Of a stretch of DNA of 64,000 bases, positions 26,322-34,655 are shown one piece after another; the stretch's first letter is position 1; every line of letters starts with the position of its first letter. Source of the stretch: Methanosphaerula subterraneus (GTDB taxonomy: Archaea; Halobacteriota; Methanomicrobia; Methanomicrobiales; Methanospirillaceae); NCBI RefSeq assembly GCF_052055875.1, contig NZ_CP170508.1:124001-188000 (forward strand), in the 5' to 3' direction. A program made the translations under genes and the position numbers. The notes beneath the pieces were generated by a model that was not told the DNA's origin, made no database searches, and saw nothing but the letters and a program-made list of their open reading frames with translations.

Positions 26322-27419
26322 TCAGACCATATTGAAGAGCAGGACGACATCATCGAAGTCGACTGAACCGTTCCTGTTGAAGTCGAAGGCAGTGAGCGGT
26401 TCGTTCTCTGCGATCCAGTCCATCTGGTTGAAGAAGAGGACCACATCGTTGAAGTCGAGGGCACTGTTTCCATCCAGGTCTTCATACCGTCCATCCCTGT
26501 CCGGGTCGGTGGGCGGCAGCGTCCCCGGGGGAATGCTGAGAGGGCCTGTCGACGCCGGCGCTCCGGTCACACAGTACCCGCTCGCAATCGACGTCTGGCC
26601 GAGTGTGTTGACTGCATTCGTCCACGAGATCCCCTGCCCCTGGTTGGCGTCCTGGCACCAGGCATAGGCATCGAAGGCGGCGAACGTGTTCATGTTCTCG
26701 AACGAGTACTCGACTTTGATCCCACCATTGTTCTGAAGAGGTGGAGCCCCGGTGGTGGAGTTTGCCCCGAGGATTCCGGCGTGCAGGTCGATGAACATCA
26801 TCCGGAAGGTGTTCCCTGTGTCGGACATGTTCTGCCCGTTATAGATCGGGTAGTTCGCCTGCCCGGCCGGCCTCCAGTTCTGGGGGCCGTAGATGAGATC
26901 GTCCTTGGTGAAGGTCTCATCGATCGATCCGTCCACATAGTGGATCTGATCGGATGATGGTGTCACGTATTTTGAGACCGGGGTCCACGTGTAGCCGCTC
27001 GCCCGGATGTGCACCTTGAAGGAATCAGGGATCGTCCCGTTGACGGCGAGCATCAGCAATCCGTCGTCGTCCCATCCACGACCGCCGGTGTCCACCAGGT
27101 AGAAGACGCCCGACTGGTTGGCGGTGGTGGTGATCTGACCTTTCTGGACAGCCGGGTTTCCGGTCATCCAGAGCGCGTTGACTCCTCCTCCGTCGTGTTT
27201 CTGGTAGTAGGTGCCGTTGTTATAGATATCGAAGCGCGGGCCTTCATCGTTGGCGACCTGGAGAAAGAGGTGGTGGTACGTGGGGAGCGGGTCAGCTGTC
27301 ACCGGTACCATGAGACTCAATAACGTCAGGAGGGTGAAGGTTATGATAATGCCCAGGTGTGCTCCTGGTCTGAAAAAGGGTGAGGGTTGGCGTGGGGATG
27401 ATCCTGTTCCCTCCCTCAT
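26322..27419 (-). CDS. Secreted DUF3344 protein with C-terminal dockerin-like repeats
   Basis: A 365-aa exported protein with a hydrophobic signal segment (about residues 23-42). The DUF3344 domain (about 45-290) shows GGGVNALWMTG, GVFYLVDTGGRGWDDDG, LIYGPQNWRPAG, MMFIDLHAG and NQGQGISWTN. The last about 65 residues form a dockerin-like pair of calcium-binding loops (DPDRDGRYEDLDGNSALDF and DFNRNGSVDFDDVV) linked by the conserved NQMDWIAENE. Dockerins bind cohesin modules on scaffold proteins, and no cohesin was recognised here. No C-terminal anchor is present, so retention at the surface would depend on the dockerin. It lies 28 nt downstream of the minus-strand PKD protein and may be cotranscribed. 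Confidence 0.8.
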   Translation of the reverse strand: MREGTGSSPRQPSPFFRPGAHLGIIITFTLLTLLSLMVPVTADPLPTYHHLFLQVANDEGPRFDIYNNGTYYQKHDGGGVNALWMTGNPAVQKGQITTTANQSGVFYLVDTGGRGWDDDGLLMLAVNGTIPDSFKVHIRASGYTWTPVSKYVTPSSDQIHYVDGSIDETFTKDDLIYGPQNWRPAGQANYPIYNGQNMSDTGNTFRMMFIDLHAGILGANSTTGAPPLQNNGGIKVEYSFENMNTFAAFDAYAWCQDANQGQGISWTNAVNTLGQTSIASGYCVTGAPASTGPLSIPPGTLPPTDPDRDGRYEDLDGNSALDFNDVVLFFNQMDWIAENEPLTAFDFNRNGSVDFDDVVLLFNMV

Positions 27420-27447
27420 GGGGATACCTCCTGCTGCAGGATGATCA

Positions 27448-29691
27448 TTATGCCACCGCCGGCACCGTCACGGTTACGCTCTTCGTCGAGGACCCTGCTG
27501 CGTTGGTCGCGGTCTGCGTGATCGTAAACGTTCCGGGCTGCCAGTAGGTGTAGCGGAAGTTTTTGTAGGCGGTGAAGGTGCCGTCCCCGAGGTCGTACTT
27601 CACGGAGGTGGCGTTCACTGCGGTGTCAGTGACCAGGAAGACGAACGAGCCCTGACCCCCCTGGGGCGTGACGGTGAAGCCGGCCACCGGCAGGTCCTGT
27701 TGGCTTGGTGTCGGGGTCACGGTCGTCGTGACGGTCGCTGTCGGCGTCGGGGTCGGTGTCACCGGGGCGGTGACGTTGATGCAGTCCTCGATCGTCTTCA
27801 CCTCGTTTCCATTGGGGCCGATTGCCATCAGGGAGACGGTGTACGTGCCGACGGTGTCATAGGTGTGGACCGGATTCTGGTCGAACGAGGTCGCTCCGTC
27901 CCCGAAATGCCAGAAGTAATACTGGACTGAACCGGTGACCGATTCATTGAACTGCACCGAAAGGGGTGACAGCCCGGTGGTCACGTTCGCCGAAAACCCG
28001 GCGGTCGGTGGGTCGGTGACGGTGATGTATCCCGGCTTCTCCGTGAAGACGCTGCCGAAGTTGGACTGTGAGGTGGTCAGTGTCACGGTGTAGGCCCCCG
28101 GCTTGGTGTAGGTGTGGATTGGGTTCTGCTCGGTCGATGTGGTGCCGTCACCGAACCGCCACTCGTAGCCGCTCGAATCGGTCGACTGGTCGGTGAACTG
28201 CACGGTGAATGGGGTTCGGCCGGCGGTTGCGTTGGCCGTGAAGGCCGCTACCGGCACGGTGTTGACGATGATGCACCGGTACTTGGTACAGGTGTCGCTC
28301 ATCTGATCGTTCGAGGCGGTCAGGGCCACATTGTAGACGCCAGTCTGGTTGAAGACGTGGGTCGGGTTCTGCTCGGTCGATGTGGTGTTGTCGCCGAAGT
28401 CCCATTTCCAGGCGGTCGGCGAACCGACGGACTGGTCCTCGAACTTGACCGAATACGGAGCCTGGCCGACAGAGCCGTACGCGTAGAAGGCTGCTGTCAT
28501 GCTCGACGTGACGCAATTCGTTGCCACGTAGGTGTCACTGCCAAGAATGTTCGTCGCGGTCAGTTTGACGGTGTATCTGCCGGCTGAGGGGAAGGTGTAC
28601 GACGGGTTCTGGTCGGTGCTGTCGACGATCCCGTCATTGTTGAAGTCCCAGGCCCAGATGGTCGGCATGTTGGTCGAGCGGTCGGTGAACTGGACCGAGA
28701 GTGGTGCGGCGCCGCTCAGGGGAGTCGCGCTGAATGCAGCAGACGGCTTACCGATCACAGTATAACCGCTTACCGTGTTGAAGTTACCTTCGACCCTGTT
28801 CGTCCATGAGATTCCCTGTCCCTGGTTTGCGGCACGGCACCAGCCGTAGCCGTTAAAGGCGGCGAAGGAGTTACCCAGGTTTGAAATACTGTACTCCACC
28901 TTTGCTGCTCCATTGTCGGTAAGAGTGGCACCACCGAACCTTGATGGATACAGGTTGCCGACCTTGAGATCGATGAACATCAGGTACGAGTTCGTGGATT
29001 GGTCGCTGATGGACTGACCGTAGTAGAGTGGCAGCGACGGAGTCGTCAGGCTTCCGGGACCGGGCTTCCAGGTCTGCGGGCCGTAGATGAAGTCAGCCTT
29101 TGTGAAGGTCTCGTCGACTGCGCCGGTCACGTGGTGGTATTCGGATGGCGGAGCATTTACGACGGTTCCCGTGGTCATGTCGTACCCGCTCGACTTCACA
29201 TGGATGGCGAAGTCGTCAGGGATCGGTCCCTTCACCGAGAGGAGCAGGATGATGTCGTCATCGAATCCTCTCCCACCGGTGTTCGTCACATAGAAGGTTC
29301 CGGACTGACTGCTGGACGTCGTGGCCTGGCCGTAGGGCAGGCTCACATCGTTCGTGATGTGGAGTTCGTTCAGGCCACCACCGTCTGCCTTAATGTAGTA
29401 GGTGTTGTTCGGGCCCCCAAAGGCCGGTCCGTCCAGGTTGTACTTCACGCCGGCGTCATTCGCCACGTTGAAGAAGATATGCCTGGGTGCGGGGAGCGGT
29501 GCGGTGTTCGTCAGCCCCGTATTCTTGATGATACTGAGGTTCGTCTGCTGATCCTCCAGGGTCTGATTGACCGTCAGAGACGTCGTTTCGATCGGCTCTA
29601 CAAGTCCCGCACCTGCGGTGGCTGTCAGAAGAGCCACTGCCAGGAGCAGGATCATGATGAGACGCGTTGTTGTATGTCTTGAGTGAAGCAT
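27448..29691 (-). CDS. Secreted DUF3344-PKD surface protein
   Basis: A 747-aa exported protein. Signal peptide about residues 9-28; DUF3344 domain about 68-312 (GGGLNELHIT, GTFYVTNTGGRGFDDD, FIYGPQTWKPG, LMFIDLKVG, NQGQGISWTNR). Four PKD domains follow (about 315-650), with typical FGDGTTSTEQNP-HTY blocks and one variant FNNDGIVDSTDQNP. After a short Thr/Pro linker comes a PKD-like C-terminal domain (VKYDLGDGTF...FRYTYWQPGTFTI) that recurs twice near the end of the 3329-aa protein. PKD domains are rigid spacers or binding modules of archaeal surface proteins. The start is preceded by GGTGATTTGAATC (ribosome binding site GGTGAT). The leader of about 200 nt is conserved with that of the gene at 35926-38478. 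Confidence 0.82.
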   Translation of the reverse strand: MLHSRHTTTRLIMILLLAVALLTATAGAGLVEPIETTSLTVNQTLEDQQTNLSIIKNTGLTNTAPLPAPRHIFFNVANDAGVKYNLDGPAFGGPNNTYYIKADGGGLNELHITNDVSLPYGQATTSSSQSGTFYVTNTGGRGFDDDIILLLSVKGPIPDDFAIHVKSSGYDMTTGTVVNAPPSEYHHVTGAVDETFTKADFIYGPQTWKPGPGSLTTPSLPLYYGQSISDQSTNSYLMFIDLKVGNLYPSRFGGATLTDNGAAKVEYSISNLGNSFAAFNGYGWCRAANQGQGISWTNRVEGNFNTVSGYTVIGKPSAAFSATPLSGAAPLSVQFTDRSTNMPTIWAWDFNNDGIVDSTDQNPSYTFPSAGRYTVKLTATNILGSDTYVATNCVTSSMTAAFYAYGSVGQAPYSVKFEDQSVGSPTAWKWDFGDNTTSTEQNPTHVFNQTGVYNVALTASNDQMSDTCTKYRCIIVNTVPVAAFTANATAGRTPFTVQFTDQSTDSSGYEWRFGDGTTSTEQNPIHTYTKPGAYTVTLTTSQSNFGSVFTEKPGYITVTDPPTAGFSANVTTGLSPLSVQFNESVTGSVQYYFWHFGDGATSFDQNPVHTYDTVGTYTVSLMAIGPNGNEVKTIEDCINVTAPVTPTPTPTATVTTTVTPTPSQQDLPVAGFTVTPQGGQGSFVFLVTDTAVNATSVKYDLGDGTFTAYKNFRYTYWQPGTFTITQTATNAAGSSTKSVTVTVPAVA

Positions 29692-29896
29692 GATTCAAAT
29701 CACCAGTGGGGTGTGCAATCAGTGACAGGTAATGGTCACCAAATCACGAATTGCTTGGTCTTTCTCGTAGATCGGCAACTTTATTCCCGAGAAATTCCCT
29801 GTCAGGCGTGGTGTATTGGCCTGGGAAGGTTTGTACACATCCAGAATGTACCCACGCTGACAGAGAAAGAGGAGATTTCACGAGGCGAAATCTGCC
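29692..29896 (-). promoter_or_regulatory. Conserved long 5' leader with 5'-terminal hairpin, copy 1
   Basis: From the predicted transcription start near 29896 to the ATG at 29691 the sequence aligns along most of its length with 38479-38692, which lies upstream of another DUF3344 gene. A perfect 7-bp stem (AGATTTC 29873-29879 / GAAATCT 29887-29893, 7-nt loop) would form the very 5' end of the RNA. Further conserved blocks include CTTTCTCTGTC, TGTACAAACCTTC, TGACAGGGAAT, CAATTCGTGAT and the GGTGAT ribosome binding site next to the start. Confidence 0.55.
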
Positions 29897-30128
29897 TTTA
29901 CTATTGTTGGATTGTGTTGATATAAACATTATTATAACAATTTTAAGTTAACTTAACTGGGTTTACTTCACGAGATCCAGGTCTGAAGAGACGCTGAAGA
30001 TACGGATCCGATCACCCGGGTGGAGGGGATCAGGTGACTCCGGTTTTCCCTTGAATACAATCTCTGACCGGTTCTGATCCCAGGAATTGATCGGACGGTC
30101 CGGGGAAGCGGAAAAAAGGGGGGTCAGG
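29897..30128. other. Intergenic remainder between two minus-strand genes
   Basis: No gene is seen. The left part is the promoter described separately, with the inverted repeat TTAAGTTAACTTAA (about 29942-29955). The right part contains an A-run (30112-30117) that can act as oligo-T terminator for the gene ending at 30129. Confidence 0.35.
29919..29926 (-). promoter_or_regulatory. Putative TATA box, TTTATATC
   Basis: TTTATATC on the minus strand about 25 nt before the start of the conserved leader. The same octamer stands upstream of the DUF3344 genes at 38478 (minus) and 39680 (plus). AT-rich GTTAAGTTAACTTAA lies just upstream of it. Confidence 0.5.
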
Positions 30129-31214
30129 TCATAACCTGATGAACAGGGAGACGATATCGCCGAAATCGATCTTTCCGTTCCCATTGAAGTCGAAGGCGTC
30201 GACAGGTTCGTTTTCGGCGATCCAGTCCATCTGGTTGAAGAAGAGAATCACATCGGAGAAGTCAAACTGGCTGTTCCCGTTCAGGTCCTCGTATCGCCCG
30301 TCGCCATCGATGTCCAGGGGAGCATGCTGCTGGCCTGACAGGGGGAGGACCTGCTGATCCGGCGATGGGCCATTCACCAGGTACCCGCTTGGGGTCCGTT
30401 CGGGCATCAGCGAGTTCGACCAGGCGACCATGTCGTCGCCGTTGTTCGAGGTCTGGCAGTACCCATAGACATTGAAGACCGCGGACGACTCGAGGTTCTC
30501 GAACGAGTAGGTGATCCGGACGGCTCCCTGGTTTTGGAGCGTCGTGTTCGGCCTGAGCACGCCGGCGTTCAGGTCGATGAACATCAGTTTGAAGGTGTTG
30601 GTCGTGTCGGAGATGTTCTGTCCGTAATAGATCGGATAGGAGAACCCGTTGCCGGTCGGTTTCCAGGTCTGCGGACCGTAGACCAGGTCGGCCTTCGTAA
30701 AGGTCTCGTCGAGGGAGACCGGCTGGTAGGTGAAGGAGGTCGGGGCCTTGTTTCTCTCGGGGTTCGGCGTCCAGGTGTAGCCGTCGGCCGTGACATGGAG
30801 TCTGAAGTCGTCGGGGACCGTGCCGTTCACGCCGACGAGGAGAAGGATCTCGTCCTCGTAGCCCTTGCCGCCCGAGTCGGTTGCATAGATGGTTCCGGAC
30901 TGGTTGCCCGTCATCGTCACCTGGCCGAAGTTCACGGCCGGGTCGGTGGAGATGTGCAGGGCGTTGAGCCCGCGGTCGTAGCCTTCGAACCGGATGTTGT
31001 AGGAGTCGTTGCCGAAGGCGTCGTACTTCACCCCGGCGTCATTCGCCACCTTGAAGAAGATGTTGTTGTAGTCGGCGAGGGGAGCTGCTCCGGCGGGGGA
31101 GTTGATGAGGAGGATGGCCAGAAGGAGAAGGAGCGCGATCCCGCCACCCCGTCTGTCCGCGATCATGCCCTTCGGGCGATACCAACCATGTTCTGTCTCG
31201 ACTTTTTTCCGCAT
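30129..31214 (-). CDS. Secreted DUF3344 protein with C-terminal dockerin-like repeats
   Basis: A 361-aa exported protein. The frame is open 25 codons further up, but ATG 31214 is preceded by AGGAG at proper spacing and begins MRKKVETEHGW, followed by the signal helix (GIALLLLLAILLINSPAGA). The DUF3344 domain is of a variant type with IRFEGYDRGLNALHIST and GTIYATDSGGKGYEDE in place of GGGLNALH and TDTGGRGFDDD, and it ends NNGDDMVAWSN. The same variant forms the second DUF3344 domain of the 3329-aa protein. C-terminal dockerin-like loops: DIDGDGRYEDLNGNSQFDF and DFNGNGKIDFGDIV. It is divergent from the ABC ATPase gene at 31339. Confidence 0.8.
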   Translation of the reverse strand: MRKKVETEHGWYRPKGMIADRRGGGIALLLLLAILLINSPAGAAPLADYNNIFFKVANDAGVKYDAFGNDSYNIRFEGYDRGLNALHISTDPAVNFGQVTMTGNQSGTIYATDSGGKGYEDEILLLVGVNGTVPDDFRLHVTADGYTWTPNPERNKAPTSFTYQPVSLDETFTKADLVYGPQTWKPTGNGFSYPIYYGQNISDTTNTFKLMFIDLNAGVLRPNTTLQNQGAVRITYSFENLESSAVFNVYGYCQTSNNGDDMVAWSNSLMPERTPSGYLVNGPSPDQQVLPLSGQQHAPLDIDGDGRYEDLNGNSQFDFSDVILFFNQMDWIAENEPVDAFDFNGNGKIDFGDIVSLFIRL

Positions 31215-31338
31215 ATACGATCTCCTGCTTACGAGATGTATCGTCGAGGTGGTATCTATAATGGTTGCACATGATCTTATCAAGTTCAATAAATCAACTT
31301 AACGCCATATTTATTCCCGCCCGGTTCGAAGCAGTTCT
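31215..31338. promoter_or_regulatory. Divergent promoter region, DUF3344-dockerin gene / ABC-GTPase-FeS trio
   Basis: AT-rich 124-bp spacer containing CAAGTTCAATAAATCAACTTAAC (about 31279-31301) and CATATTTATT (about 31303-31312). Either could hold the TATA elements of the two divergent genes. Confidence 0.4.
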
Positions 31339-32112
31339 GTGGAACATTACAGGATCGAGACAATCACTATTCTCCCCGGAACGGCGAAGGACGGCCGCCG
31401 GGAGTCATTCGACGAGTTGACCATCCGCGCCGGCGATACGATCTCGATCGTCGGCCCGACAGGGTCCGGAAAGTCAGCGCTGATCAACGACATCGAGGTC
31501 TTCGCCCAGCAGGACACGGTGACCGGCCGGACGGTGCTGGTGAACGGTGAGGCGCCGCCCGAGCAGATCTGCCGGGACCCGGCGAACAAGCCGATCGCGA
31601 TGATCGCACAGACGAGCAAGTGCCTGGCCGATCTGCAGGTCCGGCAGTTTCTCGAGATGCACTGTGCGGCCCGCGGGCTCGATTCGGCCGAGACGGTCGA
31701 CGAGACGATCGCGCTCGCGAACGAGTTCACCGGCGAGGCGCTCGGAGGGGAGATGCGCATGACCCGGCTCTCCGGGGGGCAGACCCGCTCGCTGATGGTC
31801 GCGGACGCCCTGCTGGTCAGCAACACTCCGATCATCCTGCTCGACGAGGTCGAGAACGCCGGGATCTTCAAGGATCGGGTGATCGCCAAACTGCGGGAGT
31901 ACGGCCGGGCCGTGCTCTTCGTGACCCACGACCCGTTCGTCGCCCTCCTCTCTGACCGGCGGATCGTGATGCGGAACGGGGCGGTCGTCTCGGTGCTCGA
32001 ACCCGGGGGGATCGAGGCCGACACCCTCGCTGAGGTGGCCGCGATGGATAACCGGCTCCATGCGATTCGCGAGCGGATCCGGGCCGGCGAGATTCTGAAC
32101 GGGGGGGTGTGA
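31339..32112 (+). CDS. Soluble ABC-type ATPase of a putative metallocenter-assembly trio
   Basis: A 257-aa ABC ATPase starting at GTG 31339. Walker A GPTGSGKS (about residues 38-45), Q loop IAQTSK, signature LSGGQTRSLMVADALL, Walker B PIILLDEVENAG and H loop FVTHDP are all intact. No membrane partner gene is adjacent: the next genes encode a HypB/UreG-like GTPase (4-nt overlap region) and an Fe-S protein. The ATPase is therefore more likely to power protein or cofactor assembly than transport; that is inference from context. CRDPANKP and KCLADLQ carry cysteines that could matter for metal handling. Confidence 0.75.
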   Translation: MEHYRIETITILPGTAKDGRRESFDELTIRAGDTISIVGPTGSGKSALINDIEVFAQQDTVTGRTVLVNGEAPPEQICRDPANKPIAMIAQTSKCLADLQVRQFLEMHCAARGLDSAETVDETIALANEFTGEALGGEMRMTRLSGGQTRSLMVADALLVSNTPIILLDEVENAGIFKDRVIAKLREYGRAVLFVTHDPFVALLSDRRIVMRNGAVVSVLEPGGIEADTLAEVAAMDNRLHAIRERIRAGEILNGGV

Positions 32113-32822
32113 CGATGCGCCTACTGATCGTGGCCGGCCCGCCGAGCGCCGGCAAGACGGCCGTCGTCCGGCAGCTCCTCCGGCAGTTCGCCGGGGAGAA
32201 CCGGACCGCCTATCTGAAGATCGACGTGGTCCAGGCCTTCGAGGCCGAGGAGCTCGCGGCCGAATTCGGAATCCCGACGAGGAAGGTCTTTTCAGGGGAT
32301 CTCTGCCCCGACCACACCGGGATCCTGGTGCTCGCCGATGCGCTGACCTGGGCCGGAGAGGAGAAGGCCGACCTGCTGATCGTCGAGTCGGCCGGACTCT
32401 GTCTCCGGTGCACGCCGTACACCACCCAGTCGCTCGGGATCGTGGTGCTGCCGGCGATCTCGGGGACGAACGCTCCGTTGAAGATGGCGCCGATGATCGC
32501 GTTCGCCGACGTCGCGGTCGTGACCAAGACCGATCTGGTCTCGCAGGCGGAGAAGGAGGTCTTCCGTGAGGCGATCCGGCGTGTGACGCCGGGGATCGAT
32601 ATCATCGAGACGAATGCGATCGAGGGGACCGGTCTCCGGTACCTCTTCCGGGCGGTCGAGAGCTGTCCGGAGATCGACGACCCGGCGGCGATCATGCTCC
32701 GGGGGGCTCCGCCGCTCGGGGTCTGCACGATCTGTGCCGGGAAGAAGGAGATCGGCTGGCGGAATCACTTCGGGGTCATCCGGACCCTGGACGCCGCCGA
32801 CGAGCTCTACCGGGGGGACTGA
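32109..32822 (+). CDS. HypB/UreG-like P-loop GTPase
   Basis: A 237-aa SIMIBI-type GTPase. N-terminal P-loop GPPSAGKTAVV (about residues 10-20), a switch region ESAGLCLRCTPY comparable to the ESGG/ENVGN segment of UreG and HypB, a G4-like TKTD, and a C-terminal CTICAGKKEIGWRNHFG with a CxxC motif. Members of this class deliver nickel or cobalamin-type cofactors to enzymes using GTP. It begins 4 nt before the ATPase stop and ends 2 nt before the Fe-S gene, so the three are one operon. Nickel is the attractive guess in a methanogen, but the metal cannot be read from the sequence. Confidence 0.78.
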   Translation: MTMRLLIVAGPPSAGKTAVVRQLLRQFAGENRTAYLKIDVVQAFEAEELAAEFGIPTRKVFSGDLCPDHTGILVLADALTWAGEEKADLLIVESAGLCLRCTPYTTQSLGIVVLPAISGTNAPLKMAPMIAFADVAVVTKTDLVSQAEKEVFREAIRRVTPGIDIIETNAIEGTGLRYLFRAVESCPEIDDPAAIMLRGAPPLGVCTICAGKKEIGWRNHFGVIRTLDAADELYRGD

Positions 32823-32824
32823 AC

Positions 32825-33646
32825 GTGGTGTGGGAGCCGCCGGGCAAGGACTGCGGGGCCTGCGGGGTCCGCAGCTGCCGCGAGTTCGTCGAGGGAATGC
32901 GGAACGGGACACGGGTCCTTGCCGACTGCCCGCACCAGGCCCGCCGGCTGGACCTGGACGAGTCGGCCTTGCTGGAGGTCTATGATGGGACCGACCTGCT
33001 CGGGTCCGAATATGACTTCATCCTCCGACCGCTCCCGGGCGAGCCATCAGCGCAGCGGTACATCCAGCCCTTCCGTCCGGAACTGATCGAACGTCTGGGG
33101 ATCGGGCCGGGTGCGATCGTGATCGGCCGGCCTGTCGACCCGGGATGCCCGGTCCAGCATGTCCTCCGCGTCCTCGACAGCGACCCGGTCTCGGGGATCC
33201 TCCGCTGCCACACGGTCGGGCCGCTGGCCGCCCGGCGGAGTCCGAAGGTCTTCGACCTCCGGGCGTACCGGGAGATCGCGTTCGAGGGGCGGGCCGACCT
33301 GGTCCGGAACGAGCCGGCGATCGGTTTCCGGGCCAGATTCCTGCCGGCCAACTGTATGCGCCAGATCGCCCACACCGGGGTGGTCCAGATGGTGCTCAAA
33401 AAGTCGTTCGGCTTCCATGTCCGGCTCGAGGACATCCAGATGCACGGGAAGCGGGAGAACCTCCTGAAGGAGACGAAGGTGAAGACCGGCCAGGTGATCT
33501 CTCTCGAAGGGCCGTCCGGGCCGGACCGTGCGGTTGTGATCAACGGCGTTCATGCCTATGTCGGCGACCGGCCGGCCGGGAAGAAGGGTGACGGCAGTGG
33601 TGGAGGAAAGCACCACGGCGGTGGTAAGGGCCACGCCGGGGGATAA
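32825..33646 (+). CDS. 4Fe-4S domain protein with His/Gly-rich C-terminal tail
   Basis: A 273-aa cytoplasmic protein starting at GTG 32825. The N-terminus has a four-Cys 4Fe-4S module (CGACGVRSCREF...LADCPHQ, about residues 10-37) like that of corrinoid/CO-dehydrogenase-associated and RnfB-type proteins. The middle (about 50-250) is a domain I do not recognise, with NCMRQIAHTGVVQM and FGFHVRLEDIQMHGKREN. The last about 20 residues are a His/Gly/Lys tail (GGGKHHGGGKGHAGG), similar in character to metal-storage tails of HypB and related chaperones. With the preceding ATPase and GTPase it suggests a metallocenter maturation complex. The enzyme served is unknown. Confidence 0.7.
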   Translation: MVWEPPGKDCGACGVRSCREFVEGMRNGTRVLADCPHQARRLDLDESALLEVYDGTDLLGSEYDFILRPLPGEPSAQRYIQPFRPELIERLGIGPGAIVIGRPVDPGCPVQHVLRVLDSDPVSGILRCHTVGPLAARRSPKVFDLRAYREIAFEGRADLVRNEPAIGFRARFLPANCMRQIAHTGVVQMVLKKSFGFHVRLEDIQMHGKRENLLKETKVKTGQVISLEGPSGPDRAVVINGVHAYVGDRPAGKKGDGSGGGKHHGGGKGHAGG

Positions 33647-33825
33647 CCGGGGGCTATTCCACCTCTATCGACAAACAGACCCTGCACCAGATCCATGCCG
33701 GCTAAATAAGGAGGTTGTGCGGGAGAATCAGGAGCATCTCTCCGCCTCTTCCTCTCGTATCATGCCGGCGGTGGAACTTCGTCCACCGATCAGGAGATGA
33801 TCGCGTTCTCTGGTATCCCTGGATC
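33647..33825 (+). pseudogene. Fused remnants of the VWA and exported-membrane-protein genes
   Basis: Sequence at about 33650-33730 aligns with the 3' part of the VWA gene (around 17918-18000): shared CCCTGCACCAGAT, ATGCCGG, TTGTGCGGGAGAA. Directly joined to it, about 33740-33815, is a piece matching the end of the exported protein gene (around 19382-19455): CTCCGCCTCTT, CTCTCGTA, GGAAC, CGTCCACCGA. An in-frame stop (GGCTAAATAAG) and the missing kilobase between the two pieces show decay. It marks the left edge of a degenerate second copy of the 17-22 kb array. Confidence 0.75.
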
Positions 33826-33955
33826 CGGTAGAGAGATCGGCAGAGATGGCGGCCTGAAGGTGGGCCTGTAAATTCAATTGAGTTGATTTTTATAAAAAAT
33901 CAAAAAACTTAAATTATGTTTATCAAATAGTAGTATAGAATGGGAGGAGAAGACG
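33826..33955 (+). promoter_or_regulatory. AT-rich upstream region of the second TiaS-like gene
   Basis: Very AT-rich (AATTGAGTTGATTTTTATAAAAAATC at about 33876-33901), containing a TATA-like TTTTTATAAAA. It ends with a strong ribosome binding site GGGAGGAG at 33942-33949. It has the same position as the AT-rich region before 19703. Confidence 0.45.
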
Positions 33956-34654
33956 ATTTATCTCGCAATCGATGATACCGATAATCAGAATTCCTGTGGA
34001 ACCGGTAAACTGGCCAGAACGATAGCCGAAGTAATTGCAGGAGAGTTCCTGGTCTACGGGGTGACTCGCCATCAGCTCTTTGTCCATGAGGACATCCCCT
34101 CCACCTCCTATAATTTCTGTGCAGTCATCCATATCTGCGAAGAGAACCCGAGGATTGCAGGATATGTCTTTAACCTGGCACAGAGTCTGATACTCGATGA
34201 TTTCAGAGGTGGAAGTAATCCGGGGGTTGCTGTCTCTCTCACAGAACAGATATCCCCTTCCCTGGTTGCCTACGGACGAGATGCGCAGCATATGATCCTG
34301 AACCAGGAACGGGCACGGACCCTCGCCCGTAATCTGAAGATTCCGCTCAAGGGGCTCGGCGGGACCGAGGACGGGGTGATCGGAGCGATGGCCGGGCTCG
34401 GGCTCGCGGCGACGCGGAACGACGGACGGTTTTTACAACTGGGGACGATTCGGAATATCACCGGCCCCTGCGAGGTGGAGGACCTGATCGCGGCCGGCAT
34501 CGATGGGGTCTGGAATATCGCCGGGACGCAGATCACCGAGGGAACCGTGCAGAATCCGGAACAGAAACCACCCAAACCCTGTCAGATCAACGGGAGAGCG
34601 ATCCTGTTTGTAGAGGAACGCGAAGGAGAACTGGTCCCAGTCGTGAGGGACTGA
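33956..34654 (+). CDS. TiaS-like kinase-domain protein, paralogue 2, probable non-canonical start codon
   Basis: A 232-aa paralogue of the protein at 19703-20401, with the same motifs (LAIDDTDN...GTGKLARTIAEVI, GLGGTEDGVIGAMAGLGLAAT, GRAILFVEEREGEL) and the same length. The frame upstream of the DDTD motif is open but has no ATG, GTG or TTG; the first is GTG 34061, after the motif. A strong GGGAGGAG lies 5 nt before ACG 33953 and 8 nt before ATT 33956. The same ACG-ATT pair is found in the paralogue, so one of them is the likely initiator. The frame has remained intact while its neighbours decayed, which argues for continued function. Confidence 0.68.
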   Translation: MYLAIDDTDNQNSCGTGKLARTIAEVIAGEFLVYGVTRHQLFVHEDIPSTSYNFCAVIHICEENPRIAGYVFNLAQSLILDDFRGGSNPGVAVSLTEQISPSLVAYGRDAQHMILNQERARTLARNLKIPLKGLGGTEDGVIGAMAGLGLAATRNDGRFLQLGTIRNITGPCEVEDLIAAGIDGVWNIAGTQITEGTVQNPEQKPPKPCQINGRAILFVEEREGELVPVVRD

Positions 34655-34655
34655 A

